DNA of 64,000 nt from Podospora pseudocomata (lineage: Eukaryota > Ascomycota > Sordariomycetes > Sordariales > Podosporaceae). The stretch spans positions 434,001-498,000 of the forward strand of contig NW_026946364.1 of the NCBI RefSeq assembly GCF_035222375.1, in the 5' to 3' direction. Position 1 is the first letter of the stretch. Each line of letters opens with the position of its first letter. Shown here piece by piece: positions 43,594 through 52,817 of this stretch. The notes under the pieces were generated by a model that was given only the letters and a program-made list of their open reading frames with translations, was not told the DNA's origin and searched no databases. A program made the translations under genes and the position numbers.

Positions 43594-44576
43594 CCCAGTT
43601 GTAGGCATGAGTCCTCTATACTCCGCCGTGCTTGAGAACGGCTACTTGTGCCTGAGAGTGAGACTCTGAGTTTAGATAACTCGTCCCAGCAATTCTTTGA
43701 AATATCATATGGTTCCATTAGCTCTGCTCGAGAAGAATCAGCTGTTGCTTTTCTTTTTATTCAATCACCGAGCTAAATCACCACAGGTAGAAAGTGAAAG
43801 TTATATTATTTGCATATCTCAAGATTGATGGATGAGAACGCTCAACCGGAAATTTGGTGTGAGTAGGTGCCTATTTAATGATGGCGCAGTAAGCTGACTT
43901 GATTCTGCACTTGGTCAGGGGTAAAGGGGTTTGTTTACTATGGACAAACCATCGACTTTGATGTGTTTGGCTTTTAGTGCCTTTGCATGCAGCTAGCTCT
44001 TAGCCTTTCCATTAAGCCAAGACCGTGTTGAATGTGTGATTTGTGAGAGTATATGGCTTATCCCCTTACTATTATGCTTCGTGAACCTCGAAGTGCGGTG
44101 TCGGACAACATGCTGTGATAGAAGTGTTTTTATAGCCCAGGTATTGGCACCAGTTGTAGTGTTTCTGGCTGCTAATGTGTGTGTCTTCACTTGTAAGATG
44201 CATAATATATGTAGCCTACGAATTGGATGGTCCAGGGCTTTCTTTGGACAGTTCAACATGTCTGACCTTTCCTTGTCCCGAGCTGTTCGGCGAGCACTGC
44301 TCGCCGAACAGCCAAACAAACCCTTGCCCTATGTTTCCTGGTACACCACGGAACACCCCGGAGTTTGCTCACAGCAAGCTATACGCCGGGTGATGTCGTC
44401 CTGCGCCCATAGCTCCATAATGGTCCAAGCAGCTTCCGTCGTTTTCAAATTTTCTTTCTGCAAATCAACAGTGATTTGTTTTGCCCACGCTTCAAAATAA
44501 GTTTTCAGTATATTCTCAAATTCTCCCCCTCTCTCAACAGCCAACAACAACCCCAAGTCATCTTTCGACAGCAACA
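43594..44576. other. Intergenic stretch with a perfect palindrome
   Basis: Promoter side of the coiled-coil/CxxC gene. It includes the palindrome at 44282-44312. Open frames on both strands (for example 44036-44500) have no protein-like character. Confidence 0.45.
44282..44312. repeat. Perfect 31-base palindrome, 15-base arms with a one-base centre
   Basis: The left arm GCTGTTCGGCGAGCA (44282-44296) is the exact reverse complement of the right arm TGCTCGCCGAACAGC (44298-44312), with a single C between. It is G+C-rich inside an A+T-rich stretch, 265 bases before the next start codon. Too short a spacer for an RNA hairpin loop without opening the inner pairs; better as a cruciform or a dimer-binding site. 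Confidence 0.9.
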
Positions 44577-45322
44577 ATGTCTGACACTGAAATCTCCGAC
44601 ACTGAAATCTCCGACACTGAAATCTCCGACACTAATATGTCCGACTCTGGCACCGACAACCTTGAGAGTCTCCTGAGAGACATCCGAGAAGAGGATGCAG
44701 TGTTGAACGAGAACAGAGTTCTGTTCAAAAAGGACAAAGCCGAGTTTGAGAAGGAGAAGGCTAAATTCGAACAGGAGAAGGCCAAATTGGCGGAGGAGAA
44801 GGCCAAGTTGGAGGAGGAGAAGGCCAAGTTGGAGCAGGATAAGGCTGGTATGTAAATTGACGAATTATATGACCAGATGATCAAGTAACTGACTTTGAGA
44901 CAGGATCCTCGTCTGAGGCCCAACGCGACAATACCCGTCTCGAGGTGCTTGAACACTTGACGGGTGCCAAGTGCTATGTATGTGGCCAAGCCCCTGACGA
45001 AGCGACGAACATCGAACTCGCGATCTTCGTGCTAGAAAACGCCCTTCGTAGTGGAGGCGACAGGATGGGCCGCTTTCATCATTTTAGGCTCAATGCCGAA
45101 GAGGACGAGCCGTTGTGCTTGTATGGGGTTATGGAGCTTGGGCACGAACACCCGCAAGTCGCTCGCCAACTTTGCTGCTGTCCACGGGATATATACCCAT
45201 ACAGCCTCAAGCGTACTGTTTGTGGTTTGCAAGTCACGCCGTTGACACATGAAGAGTTTGCGTTTATTTTCGACGCGGCAGTTTATCCTGGCATTGGAGT
45301 TTATCGGAGGAATTGCTTCTGA
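44577..45322 (+). CDS. Coiled-coil protein with C-terminal CxxC domain
   Basis: Exons 44577-44847 and 44904-45322 give 229 residues. It begins with tandem SDTEI repeats (15-base unit, three to four copies). A heptad coiled coil follows, in which a 21-base unit is repeated five times (FEKEKAK, FEQEKAK, LAEEKAK, LEEEKAK, LEQDKAG). The second exon encodes a compact domain with TGAKCYVCGQAPDEATN, LCLYGVMELGHEHPQVARQL and CCCPRDI. The cysteines and histidines could bind zinc, but I do not recognise the fold. The domain ends in FIFDAAVYPGIGVYRRNCF. A truncated duplicate lies at 43.4 kb. Cellular role unknown. Confidence 0.75.
44743..44847 (+). repeat. 21-base heptad minisatellite inside the coiled coil
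   Basis: Five successive 21-base units encode F/L-x-x-E/D-K-A-K/G. The middle three are near identical at DNA level (gaggagaaggccaagttgg type), so unit number is likely to vary between strains. Confidence 0.75.
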
Positions 45323-46228
45323 GAACTTGGCACATGGGAAGGGGGTTAGAATACTTGGCTTGAGAGTCCGCGACAATACTTCGATTGGATCCATTGGGGG
45401 TAGCAGGTTTCTATAGTTCCAAGTTCCAAAGGAAAACAAGGGTCTGGCAGCTTAGGTAGCCGTAGCAGCTGATGCCAAACACCTTTATCAAGTCAAAATC
45501 ATAAGCGAAGAAAGTCAGGTCACCTCCAGTTTTTGCTACCTGCCTCAAACTCGGGCCACTATGGAGGGATGGAGACTGTGATTCAAATTACATGCTTGAA
45601 AAGACGTGAAATACAAGGTAATAAAGGATCTGTACTTATGTTCAATTCAACAGGTAAGATACATGCTGCTAATTATCCTGGAAATTGTCTCAGATACTCC
45701 CCAAAACTGCCCGCCATGCTCTGTACACGACCTGGTACCTTCACCTCCCCTTTTCCAGAATCCAAGATCTCGTTTTACGCACCTTGACGGAGTTCTTCTC
45801 TTGGCAACTTTATACAACTCTCCCAGAGTTCCAACCGTGCCAAGTGTCAGCTGACGGTGGCGCAAGTTAGAAAATAGACGTGAATATCGGAAAGAAAATA
45901 TATGATTTCCGAATCTGTGGCCGATGATCTCAGTCGATTGGCGAAAATGTGATGTCGGATTTAGAAGACCTTACTGGCCCCGACCACTGAGTGATGTGAG
46001 ATATCTCAAATCCCGTTGCTTACCGATCTAGGGCCGCCATGTGACAGCAATACGCCCTAAGCTTTTAGTAGAAAGAAGATTTCTTTGGGCACCTGTTGAA
46101 GCATACCTAAGCATAAAAGAAGCTACCCTCCCGGAGAGAGAACTCAAAACAGACAAGCACCTACAGCTTCTTCGCCAAAATACAACCCCCGTCAACTCGC
46201 ACCAAAGTCTTTGTTCATCTAGTCAAGC
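45323..46228. other. Intergenic stretch
   Basis: 3' flank of the coiled-coil gene and upstream region of the first crystallin-like copy. No gene seen. Confidence 0.45.
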
Positions 46229-46743
46229 ATGGTTCACTTCAAGACACTTCTCATCCAATGCTGCCCCTGCAACCGACATCTCCATCTCTGGGTTGGGCGA
46301 TATTAGCACAAGTCAAGAACAGTCGACCAATATTTATGCCTGTGAACACAGCAGGTGGCTAGGTCATTGCCAGAACTTCAGGTCTGTTTCTGGGGTTTGC
46401 TATAAGTAATAACAATATCACGGGACATAGCTTGACCTCACTGATGCATGAAACGCAGTGAACGTCCCCACCAACATAAACGACCGAATCAGTTCTATTC
46501 TGAACAACGATTCCAGACTCTTTCGCTGCGTGTGGTACCAGTATGAAACATTTTGTTACCCGATTCGAGTTATAGTTTTGATTCTAATGGTGTAAAATTG
46601 GGCATTCTAACTGCGAGGGCCTATGCTATACTAATTAGTATAATGTCAACCTTGCTGATGGCAACGGCTTCTTCAACGACCGCATCAGCTCTTGGCGCTG
46701 CACCTTTGGCTTCTATTACGTCCCTTTGGCCATCGAGAAATAG
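46229..46743 (+). pseudogene. Decayed copy 1 of the small secreted crystallin-like protein
   Basis: All three exon-sized pieces of the intact copy at 48.7-49.2 kb are recognisable in order: a start MVHFKTLLI with the YACEHSRWLGHCQNF block; a second piece with NVPTNINDRISSI; a third with VNLADGNGFFNDRISSWRC. Compared with the intact copy it carries at least four disabling changes and is not expected to make the full protein. It lies in the opposite orientation to the other two copies. Decay looks old relative to copy 3. Confidence 0.7.
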
Positions 46744-47211
46744 ACTAGCAGGGTGCAGATGCCATCCAACAAGGAATCCTGGGGAATTGACTTTCTTGTA
46801 ACTGGTCGGGCAGTTTGGTCTTTACGAAAGTGAAAGCCGTATTATGAGGTAGCTTAGTAGTAGATCAATCGATTATTTTTTACAACAGTCTTGTCCAAGA
46901 TTCCCTAATCCCTTCCTTTTTTGCCATTCGTTCGTACCAAAGCCGATTCAACCTACCATCTTTGAGACTCACCAACAGCCGTTTGTATTTTAAGAGCATC
47001 TAAAATCTATAGCATGCGGCAAAGCGCAAACTTACCATGTATTGAAGACTTTTATTTGGCAGGATCAACAGTCTTGGTAGAAATGGAGCATTTATGTATG
47101 TAACAGTGCAACTCTTCTCATTATCTGGTCTATTCCCACCAAGTTCCCTTCAAAAGCACTAGCCCACTCAGAGGTCAACTGCTCACGACGCCATCCTTTC
47201 ATAACCTGAGG
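46744..47211. other. Spacer between crystallin-like copies 1 and 2
   Basis: A/T-rich, no gene recognised. Confidence 0.45.
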
Positions 47212-47801
47212 TCATAAAAAGAGATCATCAAATAGGGATGATGCAGCACATCGAACTGATACGATCACCAAAAAACCATTGCCGTCATGAAGATTGGGGT
47301 CATTTTGGCTGGTGTATGTACGACCAGCACAGTTTCTATGTCTGCAATAGAAGTTCACAGGTTAGATCTTGATGACAACTCTCTCAAAGCCGGGCATGAT
47401 AAACCATATTCTTATGGGGTAGGTTATTCCACATACTCGTACCACTCGCAGTAGAATCGATCCGTGTCGAGGTTACGGATCGAACTGATCACATCATTCC
47501 ACTCGGTGGGGATGTTGACTATATGGACAATGAGACTATCTCAGTGCGCTGGAGGCGGATTTGACAAGAACTAGGCAGTGGGCCCGTCAATATCCTAAAG
47601 TTTGGGATGAACCTCGGAGCCTTCGTTGTTGTACATCAGAAAGGTTCCGCAAGGAGTGCCCCAGTTGATGTAATGACATGCAAAAACATGGGCAGTCCAT
47701 TTTCGTGCCTCGAGGGTGTTCTCCTTGGTGACTTGCGGTGCAGCAGTTGCGGAGAGGACGCCCAGGGCGAGCAAGGTGGTGAAAGATTTGAGATTGAACA
47801 T
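47212..47801 (-). pseudogene. Decayed copy 2 of the small secreted crystallin-like protein
   Basis: The first piece begins with a sound signal peptide (MFNLKSFTTLLALGVLSATA) and the block FACHYINWGTPCGTF. The second piece reads NIPTEWNDVISSIRNLD and FYCEWYEY; the third has NCAGRTYTSQNDPNLHDGNG. Two or three changes relative to copy 3 break the chain of exons, although the first exon alone could still give a 68-residue secreted peptide. Same orientation as copy 3, about 1.4 kb away, so a tandem duplication. Confidence 0.65.
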
Positions 47802-48679
47802 AGCTTCTGCGCAGAAATGTCGTGAGTGCTGCTTTGAGGATGCTCAAGATAGGTCAGGGGCTTACTCGTGGTGAGACGAACCGCCTGATCTTATACTTCT
47901 TACTTGGCTTATCTTCATGTGTTGATGCACCCAAAAGGCTCAACAATAGTCAAGATAGGTAAGGTAGGTAGATACCTACCTACCTAGACATGTCTGAACA
48001 ATTATCTGGCCCTCTCATGTTGAGTTCAGTTCATCATGAGATGCCTCGCGACAAGGGATCTTGGATCAAGTGAGGAGAGTACAGCATTGGCATCCGCTAT
48101 GATGCTGCATCAATAGTGTTGCGCCGCCTCTCGTCTTTGCGGCAACAAAGCCAGGGGTTAAACCTGAAGAACGCTCCCGCTGACGCACAGGCAAGGTTAT
48201 CTCGGCGTAGAAGCATTATACTGGTTTGATTGGATTGCTACGATTGGATTTTGTTGGCGTTGGAGGTTGATGAAGTTCCTTGGACATGCACCCACCGGCC
48301 CGCTCCCTGAGACCCAGCACTGATCAAACAACTGACCAAAATACTTGTGTCTTTGCTTCCAACATGCGTATATTTTCGCCTTGGCAGATTTTCCCACCTT
48401 TAACAACATTGGCCTTTTTGATAGGTAGGTATCACCGACTGATGCTGTTCTCATGACCCTTGCAGGTAGAGGTTAGCACAGGACACTCTTATACCAGATA
48501 TCTCTTGAGTCGGGTTCTATCAAGTCTGATCGATCAAGATGACGTGAATGAGTGCCATGCAGTAGAGATTTATCATTCCATATTTATTCCTTATTCACAC
48601 CGTTCAGATGACGAACGAAGACCTTTCAAGGGCTGCTCATTCCATTTCAATCTCTCCCATGCTCTACGCCTCAGCGCTC
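47802..48679. other. Spacer between crystallin-like copies 2 and 3
   Basis: Upstream region of copy 2. It contains the palindrome GGTAGGTA-GA-TACCTACC at 47963-47980 and the 13-mer ATAGGTAGGTATC at 48421-48433, which recurs upstream of copy 3. Confidence 0.5.
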
Positions 48680-49183
48680 TCAATAACAGCGCCAAGAGCT
48701 GATGCGGTCATTGAAGAAGCCGTCGCCATCAGCGAGATTGGCATCTTCTTGGTTGGTACAAGACCGACCTTCGCAGTTGCCATGTCTATGGGCTCGTGAA
48801 ATATTAGCTGGACTGAGCCTAAAAGAAAGACTGGAGGAATTGGCACTTACTCATACCCAGTGCAAGACCAAGCAGCCCGGTTGCGAATCGAGCTGATCAC
48901 GTCATTCCAGTCGGATGGGACATTGGCTAGATGATTGTTAACACTTGCTGCTGATTGGGTTGTCCAAATGTGGGATAGCGGCGGGTTCCTCGCAGCATTG
49001 GCCAGCTTCAGACCAAAAGGGTTGGCAAGGGGCGCCCCAGTACGTGTGGTGGCAGGCGTAAACAGCTCTTCCAGTCTGACGAGGGGCAAGCTTACCCTCT
49101 TCAGCATCCGCGGCGGGAGAGGGGGCGGCAGTGGTCAGAACGCTCATTGTCAGCAGGGCGGTGAAACACTTGAGATTTACCAT
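48680..49183 (-). CDS. Small secreted cysteine-rich protein, beta/gamma-crystallin (inhibitor I36)-like, copy 3
   Basis: Exons 49183-48994, 48926-48851 and 48785-48680 give 123 residues. The signal peptide (MVNLKCFTALLTMSVLTTAA) is followed by a propeptide-like stretch ending APRQ. The mature part has blocks VYACHHTYWGAPC, GQC, NVPSDWNDVISSI, WSCTGYEHGNCEG, and NLADGDGFFNDRISSWRC. The order Y-x-C, W-x-G-x-C, C-x-N-x-P, ND-x-ISS, C-x2-Y-E-x2-x-C, ND-x-ISS is that of secreted beta/gamma-crystallin-type proteins, which include peptidase inhibitor I36 and antimicrobial members. The first intron (48993-48927) uses a GC donor; the second is standard. Predicted extracellular; target unknown. Of three local copies it is the only one with a continuous frame. 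Confidence 0.7.
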
Positions 49184-51114
49184 TTTGATGAGGTGTTAGG
49201 GGGCGATGGGGATCAGAGACTGTTGGATTGATAGTAGCTCTGGTGAATTGGAAAGTTCGTCTGCTCTGGGTGCCCGGTCGAGCTTTCTTTATAGTTTCCC
49301 TTCGACTGATCAATAAAGTACCTCATCATGTCCGCAGACTGGATGTCCAAGATGATACTACTCGGTCCTTGACAGAGCTAGTGACTCCGGCACATCGGTT
49401 ATTTCCAAGCCTTTACGCTGTGAAGTATGTTGGATCACATGACTGTTGGCTCAAGAACTCGTTGGTTGAGGTTCATGTCAGGTCAACGCTTATACGTTGT
49501 CGATGGTAGCTGGTAGTTTGGTTCATGCTCGATACCTTACCCTACAGGCAACTGCATTGCCAATAACACACCATAATTCTGGTTAGGCAAGTGCTATTGT
49601 TTGCTGAATCTACCACTCCATGCCTGACCAATTAAGAATAGGTAGGTATCTTCATTTTACATTCTGGTCTGAGCTGAATCCTTTGCAGGAATTTAGTTCC
49701 ACTCATTTTGTATCTGTTTCAAGAAAGTCTCTTTGCCCTGGTAGGCCGGAAAACCTAGCTATGCTTCCAAGAACTCTTTGCTTCGAAAGATGGTTTAAAA
49801 AGTCACAGATATATCGCCCGGAAGTCTTCTCAATTTCCAAGAAACGTGGCATGGGCTCCCAGCCTCCTTCAAGATACGTAGTCCATGCTGAATTCAACCA
49901 AATCTGCTCATGATAGCTCCGCGCGATTCCTATCTTGTCTTCCCTTCCCGCTTTTACTTCCATATCAAGGCCCAACCTTCATGATTACGCACACGTGAGC
50001 TCTTTGCAGGCCAGGTACCAACTAAGCTTAACCAAACTGTAGCTTGAACCCCTGTTGCGAGCTCCTATTGGTCTGTCTGTAGTGGGAAACATGTAAGTGC
50101 CAGAGGATGGTCACCAACCATATAAATATTGGCACCATCGTCTCTCAATAGAGGCCTGCGTAGAGTGACCTTGTTCCCGAAAGAATTCGGAATGCAATCC
50201 GTCCGATCCCCAGCTGCAAGCATTGGTACCGTGTTTTTGCCGCTCAGCTACTGAACGTCAACAAATGAGAGTACCAAGATGGCTAGGTGATATGTTATCC
50301 TAACCAAAGAGTTAGATCCTGATTTCCAATACCAGAGCCAACACTCTAAACCAGATAGAACTGACTATTATATGCGAATCATGTAGTATCGAAAGAACGG
50401 TCAAAACGGTCGCATGATCAAGACTGTTGGCCTACCTGAACCAACGTCTAGTCTAACGAGACATTGTTTCCGTGTTTCGGGTGTTTCGATTCTGAGATAA
50501 CCAACAGATATAAGATGGGTTGTGCGCAGGCTTGTCTGAGGATCTGCTGTCCCACACTCTCTAAGAAGTTCTCAGACTGAACATGCCTGAGTTAGGAGTG
50601 CTCTCCTACACACTGGGCACGCTGTTACCGTCGAACCTGCAGCTGGGAGCCCATGACGCTCACCTCCCTCGATAATTGCTGTCATGCACATGCTAAACGT
50701 CGACAAGTGGAAATCATCACCGACCTTGCCTTGTCAGACTAGCGTATAGCTCGGTGAAGCTTCAGACAGAAGCAGTCATATGGTAAGTAAACAGTCCCAA
50801 GTCTTCAGCCCCTATCCTTGTCGCCCTGCTTGGAAGCTCCACTGGTCAGTGGGTAGCGTCCCGATCCGCCTCCAGGTACCGGCAGGTTGGGACGCTGCGG
50901 GGTAATTAGCGGCATCAGCGGGGCCGGGAATGACGGCATCATCAACGGTCCGGCCATCGGAGCTTCGTTTGTTTTTGAGATACAAGTGGATTGGTAATCC
51001 GGGAAACGGAATCCTGGATAACCCTTGATCGTCTGAATGATAAAAACATTTTCGGCAGCTTTTGTGTAGGCTTTGTACTTGTTCGCCAACATCAGTCCAA
51101 TACCAAGCCTCACC
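49184..51114. other. 1.9-kb gene-free stretch
   Basis: It includes the second ATAGGTAGGTATC 13-mer (49638-49650), upstream of copy 3, and a weak minus-strand frame at 49703-49975 (EGGWEPMPRFLEIEKTSG) with no start or partners. The right end is the promoter of the dehydrogenase. Confidence 0.45.
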
Positions 51115-52253
51115 ATGGCATCAGGTCCCATCAAGATCGCAGTCCTCGACGACTACCAGGGTATCTCTGAACCCAAGTACCAGAGACTTGACCCCTCAAA
51201 GTATGAGGTGTCTTTCTTCAAAGACACTCTGCCCCCGTTCAATCATTCCGATACCACCCAAGATGTCAAGGACAAACTTGTCGCCAGACTCGAGCCTTTC
51301 ACGGTGATCTGTATGGAAGACGATGCTTTCATGTGTTGAGATAATCAGATGGCTAACAATTGCTAGCTACCATGAGGGAGCGTACTCCTTTCCCAAAGGA
51401 TTTGATAGCCCGCCTCCCCAACCTGAAGCTCCTCTTGACTACCGGAAACCGCAACTTGGGGCTGGACCTGGAAGCCTTCAAAGAGCGGGGCATCCCTGTT
51501 GCTGGTGCTGTCGACAGAGCTCATGCAGGGTCGGTAGGTTCTATCAGCACAACGGAGCACTGTGTCGCCATGATCCTTGCTGCGGCTCGCAACATTGCGC
51601 AAGACGATTTCTCGGTCAAAGCTGGTGGCTGGCAAACAGTTCCTGCCGTCTGTCTTCGCGGCAAGATCTTTGGCACCGTCGGTCTCGGGCGGTTGGGCAT
51701 TGCTGTTGCAAAGATCATGTACCTGGCCTTCGGGATGCGCATCATCGCCTGGAGCTCCAACCTGACACAAGATGCTGCCGATGAGAAGGCTCGGGCTGCC
51801 GGATTTCCCGTCGAAAATGCACACGGAGAGAAGACCTTCAAGGTTGTCAGCAAGGAAGAGCTTTTCAAGACGGCAGATGTGGTCAGCATTCACCTTGTTC
51901 TCTCGGATCGGTCCAGGGGCAGCATCGCTGCTGCTGACCTCGCTCTGATGAAGCCCTCTGCCATCTTTGTGAACACGTCTCGGGGACCTCTTGTTGTGGA
52001 GAAGGATCTTCAGGATGCGCTAGAGCAAGGCAAGATCCGCGCAGCAGCTCTCGATGTATTTGAAAGAGAGCCTCTGCCGCTGGACAGCAGGTGGAGGACA
52101 ACAAAGTGGGGACAAGATGGAAGGAGTCGCGTGTTGCTCACGCCTCATATGGGCTATGTGGAAGAAGCGACACTCGATGCCTGGTATGAGGAGCAGGTAG
52201 CAAATCTGCTGAGGTGGGAGAAGAATGAAGGTCTTACAACCCCATTGTATTAG
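51115..52253 (+). CDS. D-isomer-specific 2-hydroxyacid dehydrogenase
   Basis: Exons 51115-51334 and 51367-52253 give 368 residues. The 32-base intron between them is unusually short but is needed to join DDAFMS to TMRERTPF in frame. The substrate-domain start IKIAVLDDYQ is typical of the phosphoglycerate/erythronate-like subgroup. The NAD-binding fold has GTVGLGRLGIAVAKI. The catalytic triad positions are present: Arg in NTSRGPLV, Glu in DVFEREPL and His in LTPHMGY. It reduces 2-keto acids or oxidises D-2-hydroxyacids with NAD(P); the substrate is not determinable. Cytosolic, with no targeting signal. Confidence 0.9.
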
Positions 52254-52817
52254 CTGCCATGCATTGCTTCTTGATCAATGATAATAAGCTATGCGCTTTG
52301 TTCAGCCGTCTTTGGTCACATCATAAGTGTTTTACACAGGGTGAATCATGGCCATTGAAGCAATAACGGTCACCTCTGTTGCGGCGTTCTTTCTCTCGGT
52401 GCCTGGCACTCCTGCCGTCTTTTACCTAAGTTCAGGTTTCCGCTCATTTCACTTAGGCTGCCTTTGCGTCATCTCATTCGTGCCTTCCCTTCTCTTCAGC
52501 ACTTGCTGATTCCTGAAAGGCCCGTGCTATCGGCGGCGTCGTCTGTTTACTTACCTCCTACTGCAAAGCTTCCAGGTTTCTGCTGGCTCATCCTCTCTTC
52601 TCTTGGATCCAAAACCACAGCTTCGTGGAGTTTCTCTGCCAGCAACAAACACGAACTTCGACAACCGCTCCGAAGAGGAAACCCACACGTCTATCCAATC
52701 ATCATCTAAACCCGCTTCTGTGTTCTCGAGCAATCTGCCCGACGTCACCCTTTTCTACAAACATCCTTGGCATCTTTGCGACGGTCCTCTCATCAAAGCT
52801 GTCAAGTAGGACGAACC
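52254..52817. other. Intergenic stretch and leader of the dsRBD gene
   Basis: 3' flank of the dehydrogenase and C/T-rich leader of the following gene. Nothing else seen. Confidence 0.45.

Noticed and set aside
44036-44500. Plus-strand frame of 154 codons before the coiled-coil gene
   Set aside because: It runs through the perfect palindrome, has a mixed hydrophobic start but no cleavage site or family match; more likely non-coding.
39400-50800. Possible retrotransposon or DNA transposon filling the gene-poor island
   Set aside because: No reverse transcriptase, integrase or transposase motifs, no long terminal repeats or target-site duplications were seen in any frame.
50805-51134. Minus-strand frame of 109 codons overlapping the hydroxyacid dehydrogenase start
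   Set aside because: It covers the promoter and first codons of a certain gene on the other strand and has no recognisable features.
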